A stretch of DNA of 64,000 nucleotides, taken from the NCBI GenBank assembly GCA_964036045.1, contig OZ038382.1, positions 110,258,578-110,322,577 on the forward strand, written 5' to 3'. A program made the position numbers and the translations under genes. This stretch comes from Eutreptiella sp. 'Long Island Sound 2002'. Taxonomy: Eukaryota; Euglenozoa; Euglenophyceae; Eutreptiales; Eutreptiaceae. The notes below the pieces were generated by a model. The model saw only the letters and a program-made list of their open reading frames with translations, made no database searches and was not told the origin of the DNA. The stretch's first letter is position 1. Each line of letters opens with the position of its first letter. This document shows, in pieces, positions 45,303 through 56,400 of this stretch.

Positions 45303-47342
45303 AGTCCCTCTCCTTGGAGCGGATGATACATGGGGTTGGGTTCGATTGCATCCAATCTTCAACCTCCGCATTCTGGGGCCCAGGGGCCACAGGCCGGGCC
45401 AGAGGCCATGTCCTGCCAGCAACCCCACCTGGGTTGGTTTTCAGTAGGCGTCAGACGACTTGAAGAAGCACGTGCTACGGGACTCGCATTTCGTGCCGCG
45501 TATTCCCGCCTCCTGACTCGGTCGAGCCTGCACTCTCCCGGGAGGCCGGGGGTTCGTAATAGGTTGTGGTTGTCGGTTGGTCGGTTGTATACTGGTAGAG
45601 GTGTGGTGTGTTGTTATTCTCGTGGTTGTGGTCGTCGGCGGGCGTGCGCACTGTGCTGTCGCCAGTCCTGAGGACGCCGTTCCCGTTTTGACCCTGGCAT
45701 GTCCGGCCTGTTCGGTATTGGCCGGTTCGTGTGTGGTCTGTTTGCGGTCGGGGTGTTGGTTCTATAGCATGCTGGCCGGTGCCTCGCAGTGCCAGCCGCC
45801 ACATGGTCGGCGGATTTGCCATTGGGCCTGTCCTGCCGCTGCCGGCGTTGGCGTGGTTGCTTTCGTGGGTCGTGGTTCCGGTAGTTAGCATGTGTGTGGC
45901 TCGTGATCGGACGGGTTGTTGTGGCGGCTCGCTTCGCGGACGGCTTTGTGGTGGTTGCGTGGCGGTCGGCGTGCTTGTCGATGGGCCTGCAACGTCGCAG
46001 CTGGTGGTTGTCCACGCAGCCGCGTTTGTTGGCCCCGGATGTGGTGGTGGCTTTTCTGTCGCACGTGGCGGTCAGTGTAGGTACCCGGGGTGCCGCGTGC
46101 TGCGGTCGGCCCCGCCAAGGAAGTACTGATTGGCCTGCCCTTGCACTCATGCCCCCTCCGCATGCGGAACTCCATATCTCGCTGCACCTGATTTCTGATG
46201 GCATCGTTGGTTCCTTGTCCTCAACTGTCTGCAGCGTATGTACAACACTGTTGGTGGCAACGCCCCCCGGGTCGGTGTCTTCCTTGCTCCCTCTGGGACT
46301 CCTGGGGCAGCTGGCGTGTGCGGTGTTGTATGTCCCCCGGCGTGTTCCTTCCGGCCTCTGAAGTCTTGGGTTTGCTGCTCCCTCACTTTGCTTAGTGCCC
46401 CCCTGGTGTCTGTGCAAGTGGGCAGTGCAGTTCTGGCTGGGTCGTTTCAGCTTCTTTGAGCCTTAGGGCCTTAGGTTACGTTGGGCCGGTATTGTTCTGG
46501 TCCTCCGCACGGTAGGGCCTCCGGCCCCCATACCCCTGGCCTACCTGGCCCTCCCTACTCTGTCCAAGTGGATACCTGGAGGTTACTTGTGCGGGCAGCC
46601 GTCCGATGTAGCTCCCCTTAGCGCCGCCGGCGGGCCAGGCGGGCATATGGGTGCGTGGTTCTTCGGGCTCCCGGCACCCCCTTTCTGAGCGCTGTGCCCG
46701 GCCTCACCCGGACAACGTCGGGCCTAGCGGCCGGGCTGTGGCAGTGTGCACGCCTCGCGGGGTAATGCGGTGGGCCGTTGTGGCATTGTACCGGGTGTAC
46801 TCGCGCGATGGGCCCCATGTCCCCGCGCCGGGGAGTGGTGGGCTGCGCCTGGCTGCTGCATTGACATTCGAGCCTCGCAAGGGGGGTGCCCCACCCGGAA
46901 GGGCACTGTGATGGAGACTGCGCCGTGGACTGTTGGTCCTCTTCTACCTCCCGATTCTTTGCCATGGTGCGGCAGGTTGGCGGGTCCAGGCCGCACAGTG
47001 TGATGTGTGCAGTCATGCATAGCTTTCTTGGTGCTCCCGGGCGGCAGGTTGTCTGATCAGCTTACTTGTCGGGTGCGCTGGATACGTCGTGGGCCCCCTG
47101 GGGACCGCTCAGTATACATCAAGGGTACACATCGTAGCTGAACATCTGAGGTTCCGGCACGTACTGGGTGGCATGGTGTGGAGATGATCTTAATCGTGCC
47201 CCAGCGGTGCCCTATTGCGGCCTCTGGGCGGGATGGTGGTCATGTCTGTCGGTTCCCGCGGTCGCGTGGTGGCCGGTGGAGTATGGCAGCGGTCTCGGTG
47301 ATCCGTGTGTTCTGGGGGGTCTCAGCTGTGGCCTGTTGCCTG
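45303..47342. other. GC-rich block, no recognisable gene (first part)
   Basis: Open frames are common on both strands because of high GC; the largest is 45614-46417 on the minus strand, an Arg/Thr/Pro/His-rich sequence of low information. No domain, RNA gene or repeat end recognised. Confidence 0.5.
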
Positions 47343-47495
47343 TCAGGGCATCAGGAAGGTCAAGGCGTTGGTGGTACCCAGATGTCTGATGAGGGCGGTG
47401 CGGAGGGCGGCGAAGATGTCGCTCACCAGGGCTTCATGTGCTGCTCTTGGTTTGTCCTCCGTGTGGATGGCAAATGACACCTGTCCCGCCGCCAT
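47343..47495 (-). CDS. Small unrecognised ORF in GC-rich block
   Basis: A 50-codon minus-strand frame from an ATG, with a balanced amino-acid composition unlike the surrounding low-complexity frames: an amphipathic helix-like stretch with AAHEALVSDIFAALRTALI. It could be an exon or the end of a decayed mobile-element ORF. I do not recognise it, and coding status is uncertain. Confidence 0.25.
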   Translation of the reverse strand: MAAGQVSFAIHTEDKPRAAHEALVSDIFAALRTALIRHLGTTNALTFLMP

Positions 47496-47512
47496 GGCTC
47501 AGATCTGGTGAA

Positions 47513-48354
47513 TCACAAAGACGGGGCACAAGTTGTTCGTGGTGGGCCGCCTGGCTGTCTGTTTGTGGGATGGCATGGCTTCTGCCTGTTGCCGGTCATC
47601 CAGGTGGAACCTCCATACCTCTGACGAATCCCTGGTATGCGCCCACCTTTGTTGGGCCCATCGCCACAGGCAGTAGAGGCGTGTCCCGGATGCCACGTGC
47701 CGGCCGCGCCAGATGCGATAGCCGCTAGGGGGTCTAGGGGCTGGCCCGGGAGTAGGGGAGTGGGGCCATTCGGCAGGTCCACGTCCCTGGGGAGCATGGA
47801 GTCAGCGTCCTCCAAGTCCCAGTGGTTTTCCAGTGGCCTCGGCGTGATCCTCACCTGGTAGTAGTGGCCACTTTCCCGCACCACCTTGGCCACGGTGCTG
47901 CAGGTGTCTCGCGGCCGAGGCTCTGCATGTGCCTCCGGCCCCACCGCTTGCCCATAGCGCTCCATCATCGTCCGGAGGTTTTGCTCCCTCTCCCTGGCCG
48001 TCCTGCTCTCCCAGTACGCACGGCCCCCTTAGGGTGGGATGTTGAGGGCGTTGACTCTCAGTTGCGGCGCGGCTCGCGTCCGGCCTCCGGGTTGGGACCA
48101 GGTCGGGGCTCGGTAGGCGGTGCGATGAGCGTGTGTGCTCAGGCGAGGTGCGGGACCCTTATTTGTTCCCGATCTGGGTGCTGGTAGTTGAACCACCGGA
48201 TCCACACGTCGATGAGGTCGTCCGAGTACGTTGTCCTAGGGTGAGGAGCGCCTCGAGCTGCCGCAGACGGATGTTGGTAGTGTGGGGAGAGAGCCGCCAG
48301 AAAGCGCCGGTCGCCGCAGACGCCCTGGAAATGCTTCCGGACGGCGTCTACCAC
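47513..48354 (-). CDS. Unrecognised ORFs, GC-rich block
   Basis: Two minus-strand frames, 48139-48354 and 47513-47968, include segments of ordinary protein composition (YSDDLIDVWIRWFNYQHP; SGHYYQVRITPRPLENHW) mixed with Pro/Gly-rich parts. The first is in frame with 48385-48798 across a single TAG. They may be parts of one decayed ORF. No family recognised. Confidence 0.25.
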
Positions 48355-49239
48355 GTTTAATGAAGGAGTTCTGTGGTAGATGACCTATGCCCTCCGCAGT
48401 TCCTCTAGGTCGAGGTGTTCCCCCACGTGTGGCGGTCTGGGGGGTGTGGGGGGCATGATTTCCCTGTCCCGGGCCGCAAGGGTGCCGGGCGAGGAACTTT
48501 CCTCTGACGCGTTGTCATCAGGCTCTGTGTGCAGGTGTTTGGCATTGGGCCCGGGCCGTGAGGGTGCCCGGCTGGGGCGCGCGGCAGGGGGCGGGGTGGT
48601 TCCGGACGTGCCCGGGAGCCGGCTTTCCGTCATTGCCACATCAGTGGTGGAATTCACATCGCTGGGGTCACTGTGTGGGTGCAACCGGGATTTCGCGGAC
48701 TGTGGCTGCACCGTAGCCCAAGTGGGAGGTGCAGCTCTAGCAGCGTTCGGTTCACTGGGCGGGACCTGCGCGGCCATGGTCATGGGTGCCGTACCCACGT
48801 TGATTTCTGTGGCCCCTGCCTCGTAGCCCTGGGCCCCCTTGCAGCGTAAGTCGGTGTGTGTGGTGGCGCGCGCAGGCGTTCCGGCCGGCGTTGCGGGGCT
48901 GCGGTCTGGATTTGGTTACGCGAGGGGTGCACCGACAGTGCTGATATTAGTGTTGCCGTGCGTGGGGCCGCCGATGGTTTGTGTGGCCCTGGTGTTGTGT
49001 CGTTCGTCCTCGCTCGGGACGAAGCGTTGGAAGAGCCCGACGCCGTGGCTCCTGCCGTATTGGGCTGTGCGCCGAGCGCTGCCAGGCGTGCCCGCCCGGT
49101 TGGTGGGACTATAGCTGGGATTGGTGTGCGGTACGTTCGGGGCCTTTTTGTCTGTCGCTGGTGTTCGGCCGCGGCTGACATTTGCGGCCTTGTCGCCCGC
49201 CTGGCTCGTCTGGGCTGTGGCTGTCGTCAGCTTGGAAGG

Positions 49240-50166
49240 TCAACCGTCGAGCTGCTGAGGGCGGCGTGCGGCTCTGGTGTTGGGGCCCCGCCAACCTTCT
49301 GGCCCCCCGCGGCTACTGCGGTGTCCAAGAGGCGCCTTGATCGCCGTGGTCCGGCCAGGGGTGGGCGAACGGCCGGAGTGGGCTCCGTTGTGGATTGCAT
49401 GGGGGCGCCACTCAGGGGGGTCGTCTGAGTGGCTGGTGCGTGCCATCTGCCTTGGGGGCCCCTGGGTCGTCGGGGAGCGTTGGCGCTGGTGCCCCGTGGC
49501 TTTGTCTGGGCTGGGTTGCCCTCGGGGAAGTGGGGTCCGGATTGTCCAGATGTTTTGTCCGATCAGGACCTCTTGGATGCGGAGGGCCGCTCTGTGGTGC
49601 CACTGCCGATGCAATTGGTTTAGCGCATCTGGGGTATAGGCCCCCATATGTGCCATGAGGGGGGTGGCCACATAGCGCCACTGGCTGGGGTGTTCCATGG
49701 TGGGGGGCGGGGAGTCTCGCCCTTCAGGGTGGTTAAATATGACATTTGCCATGGTGCAGGTGCCGTTCCTGATGTTGTGTATGTCCATGAGGACCCACTG
49801 GGTCCGGACCTGGATGGTGAGTTGCTCCACGTCGGAGATCCATGCGATCCACAGGTCCACATCAAGGGCCGCTACACGGTCCGCCTCCACGGTGGGGCGC
49901 TGAGAGTCTTCTTCGGATCGTGCATAGTCCAGGCTCTCCTGTCCCCAAGGTTCGGCCATTCGTGGGGGTACCCACTCCACCGGTCCACTGACGGTGCGGA
50001 CAGCTGCTGGTGCCCGGACCCCATTGGTTGGTGCGTCCTCTGCGTGTGGGCGTTGACTGGTCACGTCCTCTGACTGTCCCCCTGCATGACCGTCCCTCGC
50101 GGTGGTTGCGTGGGTAGAACGTTTTATAGTGATTTCAACACTCTGTGTTTGTTGTGCCTCTCTCAC
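49240..50166 (-). CDS. Unrecognised 308-codon ORF
   Basis: The longest clean frame of the GC-rich block, starting at an ATG. Residues 1-70 are polar. Residues about 95-215 have a normal composition rich in Trp and hydrophobics (VDLWIAWISDVEQLTIQV, WVLMDIHNIRNG). The last 100 residues are Pro/Arg/Gly-rich low complexity. The layout (structured centre and basic tail) would suit a gag-like protein, but no zinc knuckle or polymerase is near. Function unknown. Confidence 0.35.
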   Translation of the reverse strand: MREAQQTQSVEITIKRSTHATTARDGHAGGQSEDVTSQRPHAEDAPTNGVRAPAAVRTVSGPVEWVPPRMAEPWGQESLDYARSEEDSQRPTVEADRVAALDVDLWIAWISDVEQLTIQVRTQWVLMDIHNIRNGTCTMANVIFNHPEGRDSPPPTMEHPSQWRYVATPLMAHMGAYTPDALNQLHRQWHHRAALRIQEVLIGQNIWTIRTPLPRGQPSPDKATGHQRQRSPTTQGPPRQMARTSHSDDPPEWRPHAIHNGAHSGRSPTPGRTTAIKAPLGHRSSRGGPEGWRGPNTRAARRPQQLDG

Positions 50167-50559
50167 TGCTTGCTGCTGGTGTAGGGTTTCCTGCTGCTTG
50201 TTTTTGATGAGGAAAATGTTTCATTTGCTGAAATACAACCAATCCAGGATAACCCAAGTCAGAGACTGGCACGTAGAAGAAAATCAGGATCAAAGCATGA
50301 AGGGCTGCAGTCACAAAGAGTTAGACAAGGAAAGATATCAACAATAGACCACAGCAATTAGCATACATTGCAACCAAGGATGAAATATTTTACATGTTTG
50401 AGATAAACTGATTGGAAAACTGCCCCAAGGGCTCACTCTCATCCACAGTGCCATCTTGGGATGTGCACTCTTTGTTTTTGGGTCCCATAGGTGCTGAGGT
50501 GGCAGGGCATGTGGCGATGAGGTCACTGCTATGTCACATGGGATATTCCTACTTAGCTA
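50167..50559. other. AT-richer sequence, nothing recognised
   Basis: A sharp fall in GC at about 50170 marks the end of the GC-rich block. Only short frames are present and no feature is supported. Confidence 0.4.
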
Positions 50560-50640
50560 GGCTGACTGGGCATTGAACCCAGGACCTCGCAAAAAGAGGT
50601 GCCCCAGCCCCCTAGGGTGCATACCACTAGGATAGCTAGG
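50560..50640 (-). mobile_element. tRNA-like insertion (tRNA-derived SINE or pseudogene)
   Basis: On the minus strand there is a D-arm/A-box-like segment CCTAGTGGTATG, then a T-arm with a perfect five-pair stem CTGGG/CCCAG around the loop TTCAATG (B box GGGTTCAATGCC). An eight-base direct repeat CCTAGCTA flanks the tRNA-like part, as a target duplication would. The acceptor stem does not pair well, so it is not a working tRNA gene. Confidence 0.45.
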
Positions 50641-52150
50641 AATTCATGAGAAAACATAGATAATATCATAGGCTCTGCCTTCAGTATATCAGTGCCTCAG
50701 CAACCCAGGAAAAGATGTTTTAGTGCCAATAGCTTGGGGATGAAGGGGTTCACACCACATCCTAATTTAGTGTTTGATTCCATAGGTCAAAATGTGTTAT
50801 CACCCCTTTTGGGTGGGCCAATACTATAATAGAAATGTCCGTGTGCTTAGAGCACCTCTAATACAACTAGAGTATACGCTAAAGCATTGGAAAAGCACTT
50901 TTTCTTACTCCCCTCCTGTGCAGTGGTCGTCACCACTGTCGCACATTCAGGAAAAAGGGATTTTTTTCTTGGCCTTTCCTTTGTTTCCACATCTACTTTA
51001 AAATACCTATAGCTTCCCTGACACTGGAAAAGAGCGCTTTACCATGGCCAGCAACTCTTGCTGCATTGTTGATGACAAACTCCAACAGAAAACTCAGCGC
51101 TCTTGGCGCTGCCGGGGTTCCTTAGGCTTGCTGGGGTTAGAGTAGGGCATGCCAAGACCATATGCATGTGCATCCCTCCCTCCAAGCTGCAGCGTAACAC
51201 AACCCAACGCCAGACTCTCATAGGACGCTCTACCCAAGTCTCATAGAACGTGTTGGAGTCACCTGTCCTGGTACTGGGGCGAGGGTGCGCTGATTTCATT
51301 AGAATTGCCCCTTGGAGGGGTCTTAATTCTGGTTCGGTGTCCTGCTGCTGCGTTTCGGCCAGAACAGCAGCTTACTCAACGAGGCTTTGCGAGGAGGTCT
51401 GTACGACAGAGGAGTGGGAGAATGAGGGACGAATCCACGCAAGCGCGAAGAGACAACACCTAAATCCGTCAAATGACGGCGTAGAATTTTTCTGAAGGCA
51501 CACACCTGGACAGAATCCAATTTTGCATCAGATGCAAATTTTTCTAAAATTTGTAGTCATCTCTTGATTTTTGAAATCAAGAAATTCTTACGCAGAAAAA
51601 GGCGGCGCGCCAGAGCGGCTCCTAGCGAAGCGCCTGAAAATAAGAAAATTATAAGATTGTAAACGTATGTCTCACGTAGACAGAAAAGTGACGAGACACA
51701 CATAAATAGATGTGATTAAAGATTCGACCCACATTGCAAGAATCAACCAAAAATCAAGATTTCGAAAAATAAGAATATGACTTCAATGAATCAGGTATAA
51801 ACTGCAGGTGTGCTCGATTGCAGATGATTAGAGGTAAGATCAGGGTGATTAGACATACACGCAAGTGCATAGCGACGTTTTTCGCTTGCGCCTCGTTTTT
51901 CTCCTCACCTTGCTTCACTCTCCAGCGGTAGGTAAGATAGGTAAGCCAAGGTGGGGCCACCCCCTGGTAGAGTTCGTGATTGTGGGTAAGATTGCCAAAG
52001 GTTGGTCACAAACTCGTGCATGCCCGTGCATTCACACACGCATTAAAGGGTAGGCCACGCGAAACGCGCACGGTAAACCTTGTTTAGGTTACCGAGGGGC
52101 TCCTCGATACGTTCTTCAAGAGAACCCGAGGAGTCTCTTAACGCTTGCTT
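50641..52150. other. Intergenic sequence, no gene seen
   Basis: Mixed-composition DNA with only short frames on both strands. Small palindromes occur around 51515-51590. Some GGTA/GGTAAG motifs near 51925 recall the tail of the TACC-tailed repeat, but no core is present. Confidence 0.4.
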
Positions 52151-52158
52151 GCTTGACA

Positions 52159-52246
52159 GGGGTGTTTGAGGACAGCGTATTATAGGTCACACTGTGAAGC
52201 GTATAATACGTGGAGTGTGGCTTGGTTACTCAGCCGCAAACACCCC
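52159..52246. repeat. 88-bp nested inverted repeat
   Basis: The outer arms GGGGTGTTTG and CAAACACCCC are perfect; the inner arms CGTATTAT and ATAATACG are also paired. It could be a very short terminal-inverted-repeat remnant or a hairpin. Confidence 0.5.
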
Positions 52247-52678
52247 TCCATTGGCCTTTGCTTTACATGTGGGCAGGTAGGGTGATTGGTGCAGCAGCGT
52301 CCCCTTTTTTCTTGCCCTGCTAAACAAGGGCGCTGATCCCACAATCAGGTAACTGCACCTCAGCGAGGAGTGGCGAGGGCAGTTTGACTCCATCGACATC
52401 CACGCTCCCCTCAAAGCCCTAGCAGGGAAACGTGTTGTGACGTCCCTGTTAGGCGACAGTTGCTTAGCAGCGCTGTTTTCTCTTGTCTTCTTCACAGGAG
52501 GGTCGTTAGGACCCACGGCCTTATCTTCAACACCACCCAGTAGAGCGTGAGTGTAGGAGTGGTAATCCTGAGTGGGGGCCTGAGCCAGTTGCAGTAGCGC
52601 TCGTCCACCAGGATGGTGCCACTGTAGGGTGTGTAGGACCAGTAGTGCGTGTGTCACTGTCCCACCCGTTGCCTGCAA
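52226..52678 (-). CDS. Unrecognised 150-codon ORF
   Basis: An open frame from an ATG. The composition is ordinary, but there is no recognisable domain. It lies downstream (minus sense) of the chromodomain fragment at 53038-53217, so it may be retroelement 3' sequence rather than a gene. Low confidence. Confidence 0.2.
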   Translation of the reverse strand: MQATGGTVTHALLVLHTLQWHHPGGRALLQLAQAPTQDYHSYTHALLGGVEDKAVGPNDPPVKKTRENSAAKQLSPNRDVTTRFPARALRGAWMSMESNCPRHSSLRCSYLIVGSAPLFSRARKKGTLLHQSPYLPTCKAKANGGVFAAE

Positions 52679-53037
52679 CTTTAGCAGGGTTGGTCGGCTG
52701 TGGCAGTGGTTAGGTCAGCGTTTTGGCCACTTAGCAAAATGGCGTTTTCATGCCTTCTTACCTTTCTGCCACCCCTCCCTGTAGTAGACAGATAAGTAGG
52801 GAAAACAATACCTGGATTAGTACGCTGGGTATTCCCCCAAGGTTTTGCGCCAGCACAGAAAGTGGGCGCTTAGGGGTGGGGAGACCCGGCACGTACCCCG
52901 TGGCATCAATGAGACAACCCTCCAGGTTTAGCAAGCGTGCAGACCTGGGTAGTATTAGCACACCACTTCTGCGGCTTGCTCTCAGGACCTTAGGAATAGC
53001 ACACTCACACATACGCTTAGGCAGGTAAGGGTGAGGT

Positions 53038-53217
53038 TCAGTCCCTAGCTTTAGTCTTGGAGGCAAGCGTCTCAGCGAGCCTCAGCAACTCAAGGAGGGT
53101 GTTCTGGGACAAGTAGTCAACCAGAACAGAGTTTAGGCGCCCCTCAGGTAGAACAAACGCAGAGAAGGGCTCCCAGGTGGCCTTTTCGACTCCAAACCCT
53201 TCCCAGCACAGTTGTCC
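53038..53217 (-). pseudogene. Chromodomain fragment of a retroelement
   Basis: A 59-codon minus-strand stretch ending at a TGA reads CWEGFGVEKATWEPFSAFV, the typical chromodomain core (W-E/K-G-[YF]-x-x-x-x-A/N-T-W-E-P), followed by a helix (LVDYLSQNTLLELLRLAETL) as expected. The N-terminal strand of the domain is missing and a stop lies just before it. Chromodomains at the end of integrase guide chromoviruses to heterochromatin. No integrase remains nearby, so this is an isolated piece. Too short for the usual 50-60 residue domain plus integrase tail. Confidence 0.5.
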
Positions 53218-53429
53218 TTAAGCTGACCCTTCGTCACAAAACTGATTTTACTGATCGCGCTGCCGCTTCCGCAGCTTCTGCCGCTTCTGCCCGCAGCTTC
53301 CGCAGCTTCCGGAGATTTTACGTCAGCTTTTTAATAAGTTTAATAAGTTACTTAGGTTAATAGCTAATACTGTTAGATCACTAATTACTAAAGCCGTCCA
53401 AATGCAAAATAATAAGGTGCAATCAGCAG
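53218..53429. repeat. Short imperfect (CGCAGCTTC)n run and AT-rich spacer
   Basis: At 53258-53313 imperfect nine-base GC-rich units recur (cttccgcagc type). AT-rich sequence follows up to the start of the satellite. No gene. Confidence 0.5.
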
Positions 53430-56400
53430 TGAAATCAGCTTCCGTCTAGAGGTCTGGGTACTAGTGCAAAACCGCATTGAGAATGCTATGGGTAAACAAT
53501 TCAACTTCGTTTCCTTGCATACATGTGCCTTGGTGTCGTGCATTCAACCAAACTACGTGATTTTTGCGTAACAATCACTTATGCTCGGTTTTCGTAAGTG
53601 AAAGCAGCTTCCGTCTAGAGGTTTGGATACTAGAGTGCTCCCCGAAAGGTCAAAAACGCATTGACAATGGTATGGGTAAATAATGATTGCAATTCAACTT
53701 CGTTTCCTTGCTTAGATGTGCCTTGGTGTCGTGTATTCTACCAAACTACGTGGATTTTTGCGCAAAAATCACTTGTGTTTTGTTTCCATAAGTGAAAGCC
53801 GCTGCCGTCTGAAGGTTTGGGTACTAGAGTGCTCCCTGAAAGGTCAAAAACGCATTGAGAATGGTATGGGTAAATAATGATTGCAATTCAAGTTCGTTTC
53901 CCTGCTTAGATGTGCCTTGGTGGTGTGCATTCAACCAAACTACGTGGATTTTTGTGCAAAAATCATTTATGCTTGGCTCTGGTAAGTGGAATCAGCTTCC
54001 GTCTAGAGGTTTAGGTACTAGAGTGCTCCCTGAAAGGTCAAAAACGCATTGAGAATGGTATTGGTAAATAATGATTGCAATTCAAGTTCGTTTCCTTGCT
54101 TAGATGTGCCTTGGTGTCGTGCATTCAACCAAACTACGTGGATTTTTGCGCAAAAATCACTTGTGCTTGGTTTTTGTAAGTGAAATCAGCTTCCGTCTAG
54201 ACGTTTGGGTACTAGGGTGCTCCTCGAAAGGTCAAAAACGCATTGACAATGGTATGCGTAAAGAATGATTGCAATTCGACTTCGTTTCCTTGCTTAGATG
54301 TGCCTTGGTGTCGTGCATTCAACCAAACTACGTGATTTTTGCGCAAAAATCACTTGTTTTTTGTTTTTGTAAGTGAAAGCAGCTTCCGTCTAGAGGTTTG
54401 GGTACTAGAGTGCTCCCCGAAAGGTCAAAAATGCATTGAGAATGGTATTGGTAAAAAATGATTGCAATTCAACTTCGTTTCCTTGCTTAGATGTGCCTTT
54501 GTGTTGTGCATTCAACCAAACTACGTGGATTGTTGTGCAAAAGACATTTATGCTTGGTTTTTGTAAGTGAAATCAGCTTCCGTCTAGAGGTTTGGGTACT
54601 AGGGTGCTCCCTGAAAGTTCAAAAACGCATTGAGAATGGTATTGGTAAATGACGATTGCAACTCAACTTCGTTTCCTTCCTTAGATGTGCCTTGGTGTCG
54701 TGCATTCTACCAAACTACGTGGATTTTTGCGCAAAAATCACTTATGCTCCGTTTTTGTAAGTGAAATCAGCTTCCGTCTAGAGGTTTGGGTACTAGGGTG
54801 CTCCCTGAAAGGTCAAAAACGCATTGAGAATGGTATGGGTAAATAATGATTGCAATTCAACTTCGTTTCCTTGCTTAGATGTGCATTGGTGTCGTGCATT
54901 AAACCAAACTACGTGGATGTTTGCACAAAAATCACTTGTGTTTGGTTTTTGTAAGTGAAATCAGCTTCCGTCTAGAGGTTTGGGTACTAGAGTGCTCCCT
55001 GAAAGTTCAAAAACGCATTGAGAATGGTATTGGTAAATGACGATTGCAACTCAACTTCGTTTCCTTCCTCAGATGTGCCTTGGTGTCGTGCATTCTACCA
55101 AACTACGTGGATTTTTGCGCAAAAATCACTTATGCTCCGTTTTTGTAAGTGAAATCAGCTTCCGTCTAGAGGTTTGGGTACTAGGGTGCTCCCTGAAAGG
55201 TCAAAAACGCATTGAGAATGGTATGGGTAAATAATGATTGCAATTCAACTTCGTTTCCTTGCTTAGATGTGCATTGGTGTCGTGCATTAAACCAAACTAC
55301 GTGGATGTTTGCGCAAAAATCACTTGTGTTTGGTTTTTGTAAGTGAAATCAGCTTCCGTCTAGAGGTTTGGGTACTAGAGTGCTCCCCGAAAGGTCAAAA
55401 ATGCATTGAGAATGGTATGGGTAAATAATGATTGCAATTCAACTTCGTTTCCTTGCTTAGATGTGCCTTGGTGCTGTGCATTCAACCAAACTACGTGGAT
55501 TTTCGCGCAAAAATGACTTGTGTTTGGTTTTTGTAAGTGAAATCAGCTTCCGTCTAGAGGTTTGGGTACTAGGGTGCTCCCTGAAAGGTCAAAAACGCAT
55601 TGATAATGGTATGGGTAAATAATGATTGGAATTCAACTTCGTATCCTTGCTTAGATACGCCTTGGTGTCGTGCATTCAACCAAACTACGTGGTTTTTTGC
55701 ACAAAAGTCACTTATGCTTGGTTTTTGTAAGTGAAATCAGCTTCCGTCTAGACGTTTGGGTATTAGAGTGCTCCCCGAAAGGTCAAAAACGCATTGACAA
55801 TGGTATAGGGCTAATAATGATTGCAATTCAACTTCGTTATCTTGCTTAGATGTGCCTTGGTGTTGTGCATTCAACCAAACTACGTGATTTTTGCGCAAAA
55901 ATCAGTTATGCTTGGTTCTCGTAAGTAAAATCAGCTTCCGTCTAGAGGTTTGGGTACTAGAGTGCTCCCCGAAAGGTCAAAAACGCATTGAGAATGGTAT
56001 GGGTAAATGATGATTGCAATTCAACTTCGTTTCCCTGCTTAGATGTGCCTTGGTGTCGTGGATTCAACCAAACTACGTGATTTTTGCGCAACAATCAGTT
56101 ATGCTTGGTTTTTGTAAGTCAAATCAGCTTCCGTCTAGAGGTTTGGGTACTAGAGTGCTTCCTGAGAGGTCAAAAACGCATTGACAATGGTATGGGTGAA
56201 TAATGATTGCAATTCAAGTTCGTTTCCTTGCTTAGATGTGCCTTGGTGTCGTGCATTCAACCAAACTACGTGGACTTTTGTGCAAAAATCACTTATGCTT
56301 GGTTTTTGTAAGTGAAATCAGCTTCCGTCTAGAGGTTTGGGTATTAGATTGCTCCCTGAAAGGTCAAAAACGCATTGAGAATGGTATAGGGCTAGTAATG

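Noticed and set aside
45614-46417. 267-codon minus-strand ORF
   Set aside because: Arg/Thr/Pro/His-rich low-complexity translation in GC-rich DNA, with equally long frames on the opposite strand. No support for coding.
52758-53066. 102-codon minus-strand ORF next to the chromodomain
   Set aside because: It overlaps the chromodomain fragment in another frame and shows no domain, so it is likely a chance frame in retroelement 3' sequence.
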